A stretch of DNA of 64,000 nt from an uncultured Paenibacillaceae bacterium (GCA_937957685.1 CALGAO010000127.1:62001-126000); one strand, 5' to 3'; positions 1 to 9,334 are shown, counted from the first letter of the stretch. Program-made: numbers and translations. The notes: a model not told the origin generated them from the letters alone.

Positions 1-143
1 ATGAATCCGGCATCGCTTTTTTGGCTCTACCCGCCGATTCCTGAAATCTGCTATGATGGAGGAAATGAGAAACCTGCGTCATACAAACGTTTGCCGCACA
101 GGTTCATGGAAAAAATCGGAGCAGAGGAGAGACGAATATCCCC

Positions 144-1367
144 ATGTCCACCAGTCATACCCCATCCGCGCAAGCAGCCGCCAAAGCCGTATTTCCCGTT
201 GTTGCGGCGATCAGCGTCATTCATTTTCTGAACGATACGATGCAGGTGGTCGTCCCCGCGGTACTGCCTTATGTTCGAGATTCGCTCGTTCTGTCGTTTA
301 CGCAAGTTGGATTTGTCCTGTTTATGCTCAACATGACGTCGTCGGTGCTGCAGCCGATCGTCGGCCTGTACTCGGACAGGCGTCCCTCCCCGTACATGCT
401 GCCGCTCGGCATGTGCCTGAGCCTGCTTGGCATCATCGGCGTGGCGCTCAGTCCCAGCTACGGCTGGCTGCTGCTCTCCGTCATCCTGATCGGGCTCGGC
501 TCCGCCTGCTTCCATCCGGAGGGATCGAAGGTGGTCCATATGGCGGCCGGCAAGCGCCGCGGGCTCGCGCAGTCGATCTATCAGGTGGGCGGGAACACCG
601 GCAGCTCGACCCAGTCGTTGCTCACGCGATACGTCTTCCTGCCCTTCGGCCAGATCGCCGCGCTGTGGTTCGCCCTGGTGGCGGGCCTGGCGATCGCCGT
701 ATCCTGGTTCGTCTCCAGGTGGTACAGGGCGAATCTTCACTTGCGCCGGCAGGCGGCGCCGAAGGCGAAGGCCGCGGACTCTGCCGCGTCCAGGAGCGAG
801 CCGCGGAGCATCGCGCTCAAGGTCGTGCTGCTCGGCATGGGCATCCTGATGCTGCAGATGATCGCCAGATCGACCTATATCACGATGCTTCAGAACTACT
901 ACCAGTATTATTATGCCGATGTGTATGGCACGACGCTGCTTCATGCGCAGCTGCCGCTGTTCCTCTTCGGCCTGACGGGGGTTCTCGGAACGCTGGCCGG
1001 CGGGCCGCTGGCGGATCGTTTCGGCCCGAAGAAGGTGATCCTCATGTCGCTCGCCGGAGCTGCTCCCTTCGCCATATTGTTGCCCTTCGTCGGCAAGCTG
1101 TGGGTCATCCCGTTGCTCATCGTCATCGGCTTTATCATCATGCTTGGCTTCGCCGTGATCGTCGTCTATGCGCAGATGATCATGCCCGGACACATCGGCA
1201 TGGCCTCCGGCCTGACCGTGGGCCTGGCTTTCGGCCTCGGCGCGATCGGCGCGGTCGGGATCGGCTACTTCATCGACCTGTTCAGCCTGAAACCGGTTGT
1301 CATCTTCAGCAGCTTCCTGCCGCTGCTCGGCCTGTTCGCCCTGAAGCTGCCTGAGGTGGACAGATAA
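144..1367 (+). CDS. fsr: MFS exporter, fosmidomycin-resistance (Fsr) type
   Basis: A 407-residue inner-membrane transporter with about 12 hydrophobic segments. The N-terminal part (HFLNDTMQ, LQPIVG, CFHPEGSKVVHMAAG, QSIYQVGGNTGSS) follows the E. coli Fsr pattern (HLLNDMIQ, LQPVVG, FHPESSRVARMASG, QSIFQVGGNFGSS). That family exports fosmidomycin and perhaps other small metabolites by proton antiport. The ATG has an AGGAGA box 13 bases upstream, slightly far. No regulator is adjacent on the left within the window. It faces the RND gene and shares its terminator. Family assignment is firm; the natural substrate is unknown. Confidence 0.88.
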   Translation: MSTSHTPSAQAAAKAVFPVVAAISVIHFLNDTMQVVVPAVLPYVRDSLVLSFTQVGFVLFMLNMTSSVLQPIVGLYSDRRPSPYMLPLGMCLSLLGIIGVALSPSYGWLLLSVILIGLGSACFHPEGSKVVHMAAGKRRGLAQSIYQVGGNTGSSTQSLLTRYVFLPFGQIAALWFALVAGLAIAVSWFVSRWYRANLHLRRQAAPKAKAADSAASRSEPRSIALKVVLLGMGILMLQMIARSTYITMLQNYYQYYYADVYGTTLLHAQLPLFLFGLTGVLGTLAGGPLADRFGPKKVILMSLAGAAPFAILLPFVGKLWVIPLLIVIGFIIMLGFAVIVVYAQMIMPGHIGMASGLTVGLAFGLGAIGAVGIGYFIDLFSLKPVVIFSSFLPLLGLFALKLPEVDR

Positions 1368-1391
1368 GGGGCATCATCTCGCCAACATAAA

Positions 1392-1436
1392 GGGGTCGTC
1401 CGGAAGTCAGTTGTCACTGACGATCCGGACGACCCC
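1392..1436. terminator. Bidirectional terminator between MFS and RND genes
   Basis: A 13-base perfect stem (GGGGTCGTCCGGA at 1392 and its complement ending at 1436) encloses a second 5-bp stem. It fills the 80-bp space between two convergent genes, so it can serve both strands although neither side has a long T run. Confidence 0.75.
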
Positions 1437-1447
1437 CTGCTTGTGGA

Positions 1448-4400
1448 TCAATCCTCCACGATCTCCATGCGGTTCTTCTTAAACAGCTTCGACAGGATCT
1501 CATACACGATCGGCACGACGATCAGCGTGAGCAGCGTCGAGCTGATCAGACCGCCGATCACGGTCACGGCCAGTCCCTTGGAGATGAACCCGCCGCCTTC
1601 AGCGCCGATCGCCAACGGGATCAGCGCGCCGATCGTGGCCAGCGCCGTCATGAGGATCGGACGCAGGCGGGTGGCGCCAGCCTCCAGGATCGCCTCACGC
1701 ATCGGCAAGCCATCGCGCTCCTTGTGGATGATGCGGTCGACGAGGACGATCGCGTTGGTGACGACGATCCCGATCAGCATGAGGATGCCCATCATCACCG
1801 GCACGGAGATCGTCTCGCCGCTCAGCCAGAGCGCGGTGAAGGCCCCGATCACCGTGAACGGCAGGGAGAAGAGGATGGCAAATGGCGCCAGACCTTCTCC
1901 GAAGGTGACGACGAGGATGAAGTAGACGATCAGCACGGCTGCGATCATCGCGATGTACAGCTTCGAGAACGCTTCGTCGATATCGGCCATGACTCCTGCC
2001 ACGCCAAGCTTCACGCCCTCCGGCAGATCGAGCTTGTCGATCTTCTCATCCAGTTCCCTGGACACCTGGGATACATCATCGGTGATGATCTTGCCGCTGA
2101 CGCTGGCGTAGAACTGACCCTTGCTGCGATCCAGGCTGTTGGCCGTGACGCCTTGCTCGACGGTCACGATGTCGCTCAGTTTGACCGGCATGCCGGTTGG
2201 CGTCGGCACCTGCTGATTGATGAGCTCTTCGAATGTCTTCGGCGTTTCCTTGTTGCGCTTGACGATGACCTCGAGCGTCTTGCCATCCTTGTCGAAGGTC
2301 GTGATGACCTCGTCCTGGGTGTTCGGATACAGCATCATCGCGATCTGCATCGTCGAGAGCCCGTACGTCAGGGCAGTTGCCTGATCGACCTTGATCGTAT
2401 ATTCATCATATTGCTTGGACAGGGAGGACGAGACGTCCTTGAGCTTGTCCGATTCGTTCATAACGGCTTCGATCATGGCGACCGCTTCCTCGATCGCGTC
2501 CAGATCCTCGCCGTATACCGTATAGCTGTGCTCGCTGCTGGCGAACATCGCGCTGAAGTCCTGGCTCTTCCAGGTGCCGGATTGGCCGAGCGCCCGGATC
2601 TCTTCCAGCACGCTGGAGGTCACCTGGTCGAAGTGCTCCGTGTCCGGGTCGAAGATGACATACATCAGGGCGCCGCCCGAACCGGCACCGAGCATCGCGG
2701 TCAGTTCGTTGGCCGTGCCGCCGACGGAGAGCTGCACGATATCCACATCCTCGCGGGCCAGCATCATGTCTTCCACGACCTTGATGTTGTTCAGCACATC
2801 TTCCTGAAGCTCGCCCGGCTTCGGCGTATAGGTCAGGTACATGACCTTCTCCGTCTCGCTGGACAGGAAGCTGACGCCGATCAGCGGCACGAGGAAGCAG
2901 CTGCCGACGAGCAGGGCCAGGGCGATGACGGACGAGATCACCTTATGCTGCAGCGATACGTTCAGGATGCGCCTGTAGCCGCGCGCCAGCGCGCCAAGTT
3001 CCTTGTGCGTTCTGCCCCGCTTGTCGCCGGTCCGGTCGCTGTAGAGCTTCTTCCGGAACAGCGTATGGGCGAGAGTAGGCACCACGGTGATGGCGACAAG
3101 CAGGGAAGCGCCGAGGGCGAAGGCCATCGTCAGCGCGAACGGCACGAACAGCTCGCCGACCATGCCGCCGACAAAGACGAGCGGCAGGAAGACCGCGACG
3201 GTCACGAGCGTCGAGGACAGGATCGGCTTGAACATCTCGATCGTCGCCGAGCGGATGAGCGCGCGTCCCTTCAGCGTCTCGTCCTTCAGGTGCAGGCGGC
3301 GGTAGATGTTCTCGACGACGACGATCGAGTCGTCGATGACGCGGCCGATCGCCACGGTCATCGCGCCGAGGGTCATCAGGTTCAGACTGATGTCCATGGC
3401 GTACAGAGCGAGCAGCGCGATCAGGATCGACAGCGGGATCGAGATGACGGAGATGATCGTCGACCTGATATCCCGCAGGAACAGCAGGATGATCAGGATG
3501 GCGAAGCCCGCGCCGAAGAGTGCCTTGCTGATCATGGTGGAGATCGAGTCCTCGATCATCTTCGCCTGGTTGAGCGTGATGTCGATCTTCAGCCCTTCGA
3601 TGTCCGCCTCGAACTCTTCGATGAGCGCCTTCACTTCATTCACGACGTCGACGGTGTTGGCATCCTGCGCCTTGGTGATCTGGATGGCGATCGCATCCTT
3701 GCCATTGGTGCGGGAGACGGATTCCACCTTGCCGACCAGTTCGATCTTCGCGATGTCTCCAAGGGTGACGAACGGAACGGGATTCGTCTCCGACGGCGTC
3801 ACCGGGATGATGATCTGCTTCAGCGCATCCAGCGAGGTGACTTTGCCGTCGACGACGACCGCCTGCTGGGCATCCTCGAAGTCGAACAGGCCAAGCGGCA
3901 CCCTCGCGTCGCTGATCTGGATCATCTGCTTGACGGTATCTTCGGTCAGGCCGAGGGACGCCATGCGTGCTTCGTCGAAGGTGAGCTCGACTTGCTCGAT
4001 ATGCTGTCCGAACATGGCCACGGATATGCCTTCCGTGCGCCGCAGCTCCGGCATGATCCGGTTCTCGACGACCTCGGTGAGGTCGGTGATGTCCATGCTC
4101 TCGCTGCTGATGCTGAGCGCCGCGACCGGCATGGCATTCATGCTGATGCGCGTGATGGTGGGCTCCATCACGTTATCCGGCAGCTTCATCGACTCGATCG
4201 CGGAGCGGATCTGTCTCTGGGCTTCTTCCATATCCTTCGAATAGTCGTATTCCACCTGCAAGGTCGTCAGGTTCGAATACGAAGATGAGTTGATCGACTT
4301 GACGCCTGGCAGGAGTCCGATCGTATCTTCCATCGGAATGGTGACTTCCTCCATCACCTGTTCCGGAGTTGCCCCAGGATAGACAGCCATGACCATCACA

Positions 4401-4534
4401 TACGGGATCGTGATATCCGGGATCATCTCTTTCTTCATATTGGCGCCGGCATACATGCCCGTTATGGTCACGATGAGCGTAAGCAGCCATACGGCCAGCT
4501 TGTTCCTGATGACAAAATTGATTATGGCATTCAC
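1448..4534 (-). CDS. RND family efflux transporter permease (SwrC/YerP-like)
   Basis: A proton-driven export pump of the AcrB/SwrC class, about 1028 residues. Twelve membrane segments and two large extracytoplasmic loops are visible. The signature acidic pair in TM4 (GRVIDDSIVVVEN, about residues 397-409) is present. I chose the GTG at 4532-4534 because MNAIINFVIRNKLAVWL then lines up with the start of B. subtilis SwrC and an AAAGGAG box lies 11 bases upstream; a GTG at 4546 would sit directly on that box. No membrane fusion protein gene is adjacent, as is usual for Gram-positive single-gene RND pumps. It is divergent from a TetR gene that very likely represses it. Family members export surfactin-like lipopeptides and other amphiphiles. 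Confidence 0.93.
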   Translation of the reverse strand: MNAIINFVIRNKLAVWLLTLIVTITGMYAGANMKKEMIPDITIPYVMVMAVYPGATPEQVMEEVTIPMEDTIGLLPGVKSINSSSYSNLTTLQVEYDYSKDMEEAQRQIRSAIESMKLPDNVMEPTITRISMNAMPVAALSISSESMDITDLTEVVENRIMPELRRTEGISVAMFGQHIEQVELTFDEARMASLGLTEDTVKQMIQISDARVPLGLFDFEDAQQAVVVDGKVTSLDALKQIIIPVTPSETNPVPFVTLGDIAKIELVGKVESVSRTNGKDAIAIQITKAQDANTVDVVNEVKALIEEFEADIEGLKIDITLNQAKMIEDSISTMISKALFGAGFAILIILLFLRDIRSTIISVISIPLSILIALLALYAMDISLNLMTLGAMTVAIGRVIDDSIVVVENIYRRLHLKDETLKGRALIRSATIEMFKPILSSTLVTVAVFLPLVFVGGMVGELFVPFALTMAFALGASLLVAITVVPTLAHTLFRKKLYSDRTGDKRGRTHKELGALARGYRRILNVSLQHKVISSVIALALLVGSCFLVPLIGVSFLSSETEKVMYLTYTPKPGELQEDVLNNIKVVEDMMLAREDVDIVQLSVGGTANELTAMLGAGSGGALMYVIFDPDTEHFDQVTSSVLEEIRALGQSGTWKSQDFSAMFASSEHSYTVYGEDLDAIEEAVAMIEAVMNESDKLKDVSSSLSKQYDEYTIKVDQATALTYGLSTMQIAMMLYPNTQDEVITTFDKDGKTLEVIVKRNKETPKTFEELINQQVPTPTGMPVKLSDIVTVEQGVTANSLDRSKGQFYASVSGKIITDDVSQVSRELDEKIDKLDLPEGVKLGVAGVMADIDEAFSKLYIAMIAAVLIVYFILVVTFGEGLAPFAILFSLPFTVIGAFTALWLSGETISVPVMMGILMLIGIVVTNAIVLVDRIIHKERDGLPMREAILEAGATRLRPILMTALATIGALIPLAIGAEGGGFISKGLAVTVIGGLISSTLLTLIVVPIVYEILSKLFKKNRMEIVED

Positions 4535-4550
4535 GAATCCACCCACTCCT

Positions 4551-4596
4551 TTGACTGATTAGTCATCTTTTAATATAATAATGACTGATTGGTCAA
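4551..4596. promoter_or_regulatory. Divergent promoters with two TetR-type operators
   Basis: Two nearly identical palindromes, TGACTGATTAGTCA (4552-4565) and TGACTGATTGGTCA (4582-4595), lie 30 bp apart. On the plus strand TTGACT (4551-4556), 17 bp, TATAAT (4574-4579) makes a near-perfect sigma-A promoter whose -35 box is half of the first palindrome; the second palindrome covers the start point. On the minus strand TTGACC (4596-4591) lies in the second palindrome, with an AT-rich -10 (TATTAA) about 15 bp on. A bound TetR would therefore block both the RND gene and its own gene. Confidence 0.8.
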
Positions 4597-4633
4597 GTGT
4601 CAAGAAAACGGGATGCGACAAGAGGTGAGACGG

Positions 4634-5482
4634 TTGTCCAGAGAAACGCTGATCATCGAGAAGGCAATCGAGCTGTTCGCGAGAAATGGCATCGATGCGA
4701 CTTCCGTACAGGATATCACCGAAGCATGCGGCATCTCCAAAGGGGCCTTCTATCTGTCCTTCAGATCGAAGGAAGAGCTGCTCAACGCCATCGTCGATTA
4801 TTTCATGCGGGATATCGTGGCCAGGATCGATGCCGTCATCCGGCAGCCCGCGCCTGTGCGGGATCGGCTGTATCAATATTATCTGCTGAATTTCAAGATC
4901 TTCTTTGAATATTCCACTTTTATGACGATCTATATGCGTGAGCATGTCAGGCCGGTCAATGATGACATCGTGGGGAAGATCGAGGAGTTCGACCGGATCC
5001 TGGACGAAACGCTGCTGATTCTGATCGACGAACTGCTGGGCGGTGTGCAGGAGATCAGATATGATCTGCTCATCACGATCAAGAGCTTCGTCGTCGGATA
5101 CGTCGGCTTCATGTTTACACACCCGCGCAAATACGAGATCGAGCAGCTGGCCCAGGTGCTGGTCGAGCGAACGCTGATCCTGTCCGGGCATCGGGAGCCG
5201 GTCTTTATCACCCATGACATGTGGAACAGCACGCCGAAGATGATGACGCTGCAGATGCCGACGCTCGAGATGGTCGAGATGCTCGCGCAGGATGCGCTCA
5301 AGCGGTATCGCGACGATGCGCTGGTCCAGGAGACGCTTGCGCTCCTGCTGGAGGAGATCAGGCAGGAGGAGCCGCGGCATGCGCTGGTCAAGGGACTGCT
5401 CGGCAACCTGCAAGCCTACCCCGACATGTCCTGGCTCATCTATTGCATTCAATATGTAGAAAGGCATAAACGCAAGGCATAG
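4634..5482 (+). CDS. TetR/AcrR family transcriptional regulator
   Basis: A DNA-binding repressor with the TetR helix-turn-helix at the N-terminus (ELFARNGIDATSVQDITEA, then GISKGAFYLSFRSKEEL) followed by a long ligand-binding and dimerisation domain; about 282 residues, longer than the usual 190-220. TTG at 4634 is preferred because AGAGGTGA ends 5 bases upstream; an in-frame ATG at 4613 is an alternative. It is divergent from the RND pump and two palindromes lie between them, so it is probably the local, self-repressing regulator of that pump. Its inducer cannot be inferred. Confidence 0.9.
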   Translation: MSRETLIIEKAIELFARNGIDATSVQDITEACGISKGAFYLSFRSKEELLNAIVDYFMRDIVARIDAVIRQPAPVRDRLYQYYLLNFKIFFEYSTFMTIYMREHVRPVNDDIVGKIEEFDRILDETLLILIDELLGGVQEIRYDLLITIKSFVVGYVGFMFTHPRKYEIEQLAQVLVERTLILSGHREPVFITHDMWNSTPKMMTLQMPTLEMVEMLAQDALKRYRDDALVQETLALLLEEIRQEEPRHALVKGLLGNLQAYPDMSWLIYCIQYVERHKRKA

Positions 5483-5636
5483 GCTTCATGAACAGGATCG
5501 AATCTGCCCGAGCTTCCGATGAACGGACGCGCAGGCTGCAGGGAGATGCCCGCTCCTCGCGATATGGACGGGCTACACTGGTATACGGATCACAACAGGC
5601 AAAGGTTTCAGGAATCATGCTGATGAGGTGAGGCAA

Positions 5637-6367
5637 TTGGCAGCCGGAATCAAAAGAAGATATATCCCGACCCAACACGGCGCATGGGCGATGCTGGTCG
5701 TGCCTTTCATCTTCGGAATGGTGTCTGGCGGAGCCGCCTGATGCACATCTTGCTCTTCGCCGTATGGCTGCTCACCTATCTGTTCTCGTATCCGGTGCTG
5801 CAAGCGATCAGGACGAGGAAGTGGAAGGTGTATCGGACGCCGATGCTGCTGTATGGCGGACTGCTGCTTGCAAGCGGCGTTGCGCTGGCGTGGCTTGAGC
5901 CCGGACTGATCGTGTGGGTCGTCCCGTTCCTCCCGCTCTTCGCGATCAACTGCGCTTTCGCCAGGGCGAACAACGAGCGCTCATTTGTGAACGATCTGGT
6001 GGCTGTTGTGCAGTTCAGCCTGATCGTGTTCGTCTCGCACGAGCTCGGAGGAAGGGGAGAGTGGGCCGCAGCCGCCCGGCTGTTCGCGCTTAACCTGCTC
6101 TACTTCACCGGCACGATCTTCTATGTGAAGACGATGATCCGCGAGAAGCACAACAAGGCCTTTTACCGGTATTCGGTCATCTACCATGTCCTGCTGCTGA
6201 TCGCGGGCATCCTCCTGTACCCGCCGGTCATCTGTGCGCCGCTCGCCGTGCTGCTCGTCAGGGCGGTGCTGATGCCGCGTCGCAGCATGACCGTCAAGCA
6301 GATCGGCATCCTGGAGTTCATTTATTCCTTATTGATGGTGTATGCGGTAATATGGACATATGGCTGA
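5637..6367 (+). pseudogene. YwiC-like membrane protein gene split by a -1 frameshift
   Basis: Reading from TTG at 5637 (GAGGTGAGG box upstream) gives RRYIPTQHGAWAMLVVPF, the hallmark start of the YwiC-like family, but this frame stops at TGA 5739-5741. The next frame continues without loss from ATG at 5741 (MHILLFAVWLLTYLFSYP...) to 6367 with several membrane segments, as expected for the rest of YwiC. One missing base near GGAGCCGCC (5730-5738) explains both parts. No slippery heptamer is visible, so programmed frameshifting is unlikely. It is either a recent pseudogene or a sequencing error. YwiC function is unknown. Confidence 0.8.
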
Positions 6368-6411
6368 GAGAGCCTGATCGCCTTATAGCCTGATGACAGG
6401 AGCTGATGCCG

Positions 6412-6681
6412 ATGTGCCGCAATATCAAGCCGCTGTTCAACTTCGACCCTCCGGCGAGCGAGGAGGAGATCCGGGCCGCATCCCTGCAGTTTGTCAGGAA
6501 GATATCCGGCTTCACCCGGCCGTCTGCCGCCAATGAACAGGCGTTTCAGCAGGCGGTGGATGAAGTGGCCGAGGCGGTGCGCCGCCTGCTCGATTCGCTG
6601 GTGACAAGCGCCGAGCCGAAGAACCGGGAGCAGGAGGCCGCCAGGGCGCGAGCGCGTTCCGTGGCGAGATTCGGAAGATAA
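6412..6681 (+). CDS. DUF2277 family protein
   Basis: A small soluble protein of 89 residues that starts MCRNIKPLFNF and contains PPASEEEIRAASLQFVRK, GFTRPSAANEQAF and RRLLDSL, the conserved pattern of DUF2277. The function of the family is unknown. The ATG at 6412 is chosen over 6406 because AGGAG (6398-6402) is 9 bases from it and because family members begin MCRNI. It stands alone after the broken ywiC-like gene and ends at a shared terminator with the convergent peptidase. Confidence 0.88.
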   Translation: MCRNIKPLFNFDPPASEEEIRAASLQFVRKISGFTRPSAANEQAFQQAVDEVAEAVRRLLDSLVTSAEPKNREQEAARARARSVARFGR

Positions 6682-6708
6682 TGCTGCAAGATATGGCCGA
6701 GCATAACG

Positions 6709-6741
6709 AAGAAGGGGCGTCCATGCGGACTGCCCCTTCTT
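6709..6741. terminator. Bidirectional terminator
   Basis: AAGAAGGGGC (6709-6718) pairs perfectly with GCCCCTTCTT (6732-6741), and GTCC/GGAC extends the stem inward. The A and T ends give a U run in both directions, between convergent genes. Confidence 0.85.
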
Positions 6742-6763
6742 GGTCGGGTTGCCTGATCCGGGA

Positions 6764-8461
6764 TTACAGAGCCTTGTCATCCACCGAATCCAGATACTGC
6801 TCGATCGTCCTGACGACGGAGTCGACGACGCCATCCTTGAACGGAGATTCCAGGCCGCCCGCTTCCACGAGCTCGAGGAACGAACGGGAACCGCCCAGCT
6901 TGCAGATGGCGAGATAATCCTTCCATGCCTCCTCGTGGTTCTCGCGGTCCCGCTTCCAGAACTGGAAGGCGCAGAGCTGCGCCAGGGTGTAATCGATATA
7001 ATAGAACGGACTCTGGTAGATATGACCCTGCTTCTGCCAGAAGCCGCCGGCTTCCAGGTAAGGGATGCCGTCGTAATCGCGGTGCGGCAGATAGATGGAC
7101 TCCACCTTCTTCCATGCCGCTTTCCGCTCTTCGGGCGTCCATTCGGGATGCTCATAGATGAGGTGCTGGAATTCGTCCACGGCCACGCCGTAAGGGATAA
7201 AGAGCAGGCTGCTGGAGAGATGGGCGTATTTGTATTTCTCCGTATCCTCCTTGAAGAACAGCTCCATCCAAGGCCAGGTGAAGAATTCCATGCTCATGGA
7301 GAAAATCTCCGCTGCCTCCATCGTCGGGAAGGCATATTCCGGAACGGACAGGTGCCGGCTCTGATACACCTGGAAGGCATGGCCCGCCTCATGCGTCAGC
7401 ACATCGATGTCACCGGAGGTGCCGTTGAAATTTGAGAAGATGAACGGCGATTCATAATCCTCGATGTAGGTGCAATAGCCGCCGTACTCCTTGCCCGGTT
7501 TCGCCTCGAGATCCATCAGCCGGCGCTCCAGCATATAGCGGAAGAACGCCCCGGTCTCCGACGACAGCTCTTCATACATCCGGCGTCCATGATCGATGAT
7601 CCACTCCGGCGATCCCTTCGGGGTCGCGTTGCCGCTGAGGAACTTGATGGCCTCGTCATGGAACTTCAGCTTGTCGACGCCGATGCGTGCCGCTTGCCGC
7701 TCATACAGCCGGTTCGCCACCGGCACGATCGATTCGCGCACCTGCTTGCGAAACGCCTTGACGTCATCGGCGGTATACCCGACGCGCTGCATGCGGATAT
7801 AGCCGAGCTCGACGAAATTGCGATAGCCCAGGCGGACGGCGATCTCATGGCGCGTCTTGACCAGCTCGTCGAAGATGCGGTCGAACTGCTCGCCGTTCTG
7901 CTCGTAGAAGCCGTACTTCGCCTCGACGGCCGCCCTGCGCACGCTTCGGTCCTTGTTCTCCTCGTAAGGCTCAAGCTGCGCCAGCGTGTAGGTGCCGCCC
8001 TGGAAATCGATCTTCGCAGAAGCCTTCAGCTTGTTGTATTCGCTGACGAGCTTGTTCTCCTTCTGCAGGAGCTCCATCACCTCCGGGGAGAAGGCCTTGA
8101 TCTCCAGCTCGGCCAACTGGAAGAGCTGGCGTCCGAAGGCTTCCTCCAGCTGCGGGCGGTAAGGGGAGGAGAGGATCTGACGGTAATACCTGGTCACCAT
8201 CTCCTGGATCTGCGGTTGGGCTTCGTCGAAGAAATCCCGCTCCTGCTGGTAGAACGGATCCCTGGTGTCGATCGACGCCCGTATGTAAGCCAGATTGCCC
8301 ATGGTGGACAAACGGTTGCGGAATGCGTTGATGTCCCTGACCGCCTGGATGGCTTCCTCACTCGATGCCGCTTGACTCAGCCGCCGGAGCAACCCCTCGA
8401 ACTTCTCTTTCTCCTCATTCATATCTGGTCTGCTATACACATACTGGTCAAAAGTGAGCAC
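6764..8461 (-). CDS. M3 family oligoendopeptidase (PepF-like)
   Basis: A cytoplasmic zinc metallopeptidase of about 565 residues that cleaves short peptides. The zinc motif HEAGH lies near residues 357-361, preceded by GDIDVLT, and the third ligand is probably a Glu in MEAAEIFSMSMEFF some 25 residues later. GTG at 8461 is preferred: GGAGG is 8 bases upstream, and MLTFDQYVYSRPDM resembles the start of Firmicutes homologues; the ATG at 8476 has no ribosome binding site. It is monocistronic, with a likely sigma-A promoter at 8505-8533. Confidence 0.92.
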   Translation of the reverse strand: MLTFDQYVYSRPDMNEEKEKFEGLLRRLSQAASSEEAIQAVRDINAFRNRLSTMGNLAYIRASIDTRDPFYQQERDFFDEAQPQIQEMVTRYYRQILSSPYRPQLEEAFGRQLFQLAELEIKAFSPEVMELLQKENKLVSEYNKLKASAKIDFQGGTYTLAQLEPYEENKDRSVRRAAVEAKYGFYEQNGEQFDRIFDELVKTRHEIAVRLGYRNFVELGYIRMQRVGYTADDVKAFRKQVRESIVPVANRLYERQAARIGVDKLKFHDEAIKFLSGNATPKGSPEWIIDHGRRMYEELSSETGAFFRYMLERRLMDLEAKPGKEYGGYCTYIEDYESPFIFSNFNGTSGDIDVLTHEAGHAFQVYQSRHLSVPEYAFPTMEAAEIFSMSMEFFTWPWMELFFKEDTEKYKYAHLSSSLLFIPYGVAVDEFQHLIYEHPEWTPEERKAAWKKVESIYLPHRDYDGIPYLEAGGFWQKQGHIYQSPFYYIDYTLAQLCAFQFWKRDRENHEEAWKDYLAICKLGGSRSFLELVEAGGLESPFKDGVVDSVVRTIEQYLDSVDDKAL

Positions 8462-8504
8462 CCTGCCAGCCTCCATTCGTCAAATAGTAAACGATATGAC
8501 TATT

Positions 8505-8533
8505 ATGATACTCCAACGTCAGGCAAAAGTCAC
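8505..8533 (-). promoter_or_regulatory. Sigma-A promoter for the oligoendopeptidase gene
   Basis: On the minus strand GTGACT (8533-8528), 17 bp, TATCAT (8510-8505). It lies 44 bp upstream of the GTG start. Confidence 0.5.
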
Positions 8534-8652
8534 CCGAAGGTGCGGCCGCGATGCAGGACAACCGCCGCGCATAGGACATGAGCCGCGCGATAGGGCATCG
8601 CTGGACCGGACATCCGCCGCGCGCCGGATCTCAGTCGCTTGACAAGACGACA

Positions 8653-8675
8653 GGCTGTCCCCAGTGAGGACAGCC
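8653..8675 (-). terminator. Terminator after the SleB-like gene
   Basis: GGCTGTCC (8653-8660) and GGACAGCC (8668-8675) form an 8-bp perfect stem just after the stop codon at 8681, followed on the minus strand by TGTCGTCTTG. The T run is weak. Confidence 0.6.
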
Positions 8676-8680
8676 CATGT

Positions 8681-9334
8681 TTACTTCGCGAAGATATGAT
8701 TGCCGATGCGCGTTGTTTGCGGACGCGATCGGATCCATTTGCTGGTTGCGGTATCGGGATTGTAATAGTACAAGGCGCCGCCTGACGGATCCCGGCCTCT
8801 GACCGCGTCGAGCGCCGCTTGATAGGCGGTGGCGCCAGGCTTGAGCCAGTATTGTCCGTCTGCGACGGCGGTAAAGGCGCCCGCCTGGAAGACGACATCG
8901 TAGATCGTATCCGGGAACAGCGGCGACCGAATCCTGTTCAGCACGACCGCGCCAACCGCCACCTGGCCGATATACGGTTCGCCCCTTGCTTCGCCGTGGA
9001 TGATCTTGGCCAGGACATCCACCTCATACATGTTCAGGCTGTACTTGCGCAAGGCTGTCCATGTCGCCTCGCCGATGATGCCGTCCGCCTTGAGGCCGTA
9101 ATCGCGCTGAAACTTGCGGGTTGCATTGGCGGTGATGGTGCCATACACGCCATCGAGCGGCCCGTCATAATATCCGAGCGCTTTCAGCCGATATTGGGCG
9201 TCCCAGACGTCGCCGTTTACGCTGCCGATCTTCAGGACCGCGGAGGCGTCTGCGGTCTGATACGGATGCAGGCTGATCGACGAACAGATGGCGATGATCA
9301 TCAGCATGGCAGTCATGGCAATTCGTCTAAACAT
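8681..9334 (-). CDS. sleB: SleB-like spore cortex / cell wall hydrolase
   Basis: A secreted hydrolase of 217 residues. A signal peptide covers about residues 1-30. A peptidoglycan-binding type 1 domain follows (GDVWDAQYRLKALGYY, DGVYGTITANATRKFQ, LKADGIIGEATW), then a Hydrolase_2 domain with IHGEARGEP, in which the Glu is the probable catalytic residue, and GAVVLNRI, SGGALYYYNP. SleB enzymes are lytic transglycosylases that degrade spore cortex during germination. ATG at 9334 with AGGGGG 6 bases upstream is the start. It follows a small membrane protein gene. Bacilli carry several SleB/CwlJ-like paralogues, so the exact orthologue is uncertain. Confidence 0.82.
   Translation of the reverse strand: MFRRIAMTAMLMIIAICSSISLHPYQTADASAVLKIGSVNGDVWDAQYRLKALGYYDGPLDGVYGTITANATRKFQRDYGLKADGIIGEATWTALRKYSLNMYEVDVLAKIIHGEARGEPYIGQVAVGAVVLNRIRSPLFPDTIYDVVFQAGAFTAVADGQYWLKPGATAYQAALDAVRGRDPSGGALYYYNPDTATSKWIRSRPQTTRIGNHIFAK

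Noticed and set aside
1..143. A coding start at position 1 continuing into the MFS gene
   Set aside because: The frame from position 1 is out of phase with the MFS gene, has no family features and ends inside it.
1724..4288. An 854-codon open frame antisense to the RND gene
   Set aside because: It is rich in Asp, Arg, His and Gln, the signature of the antisense frame of a GC-rich gene, and lacks domains and a ribosome binding site.
5728..5742. Programmed -1 ribosomal frameshift in the ywiC-like gene
   Set aside because: No X-XXY-YYZ slippery heptamer or downstream stem is visible at the junction.
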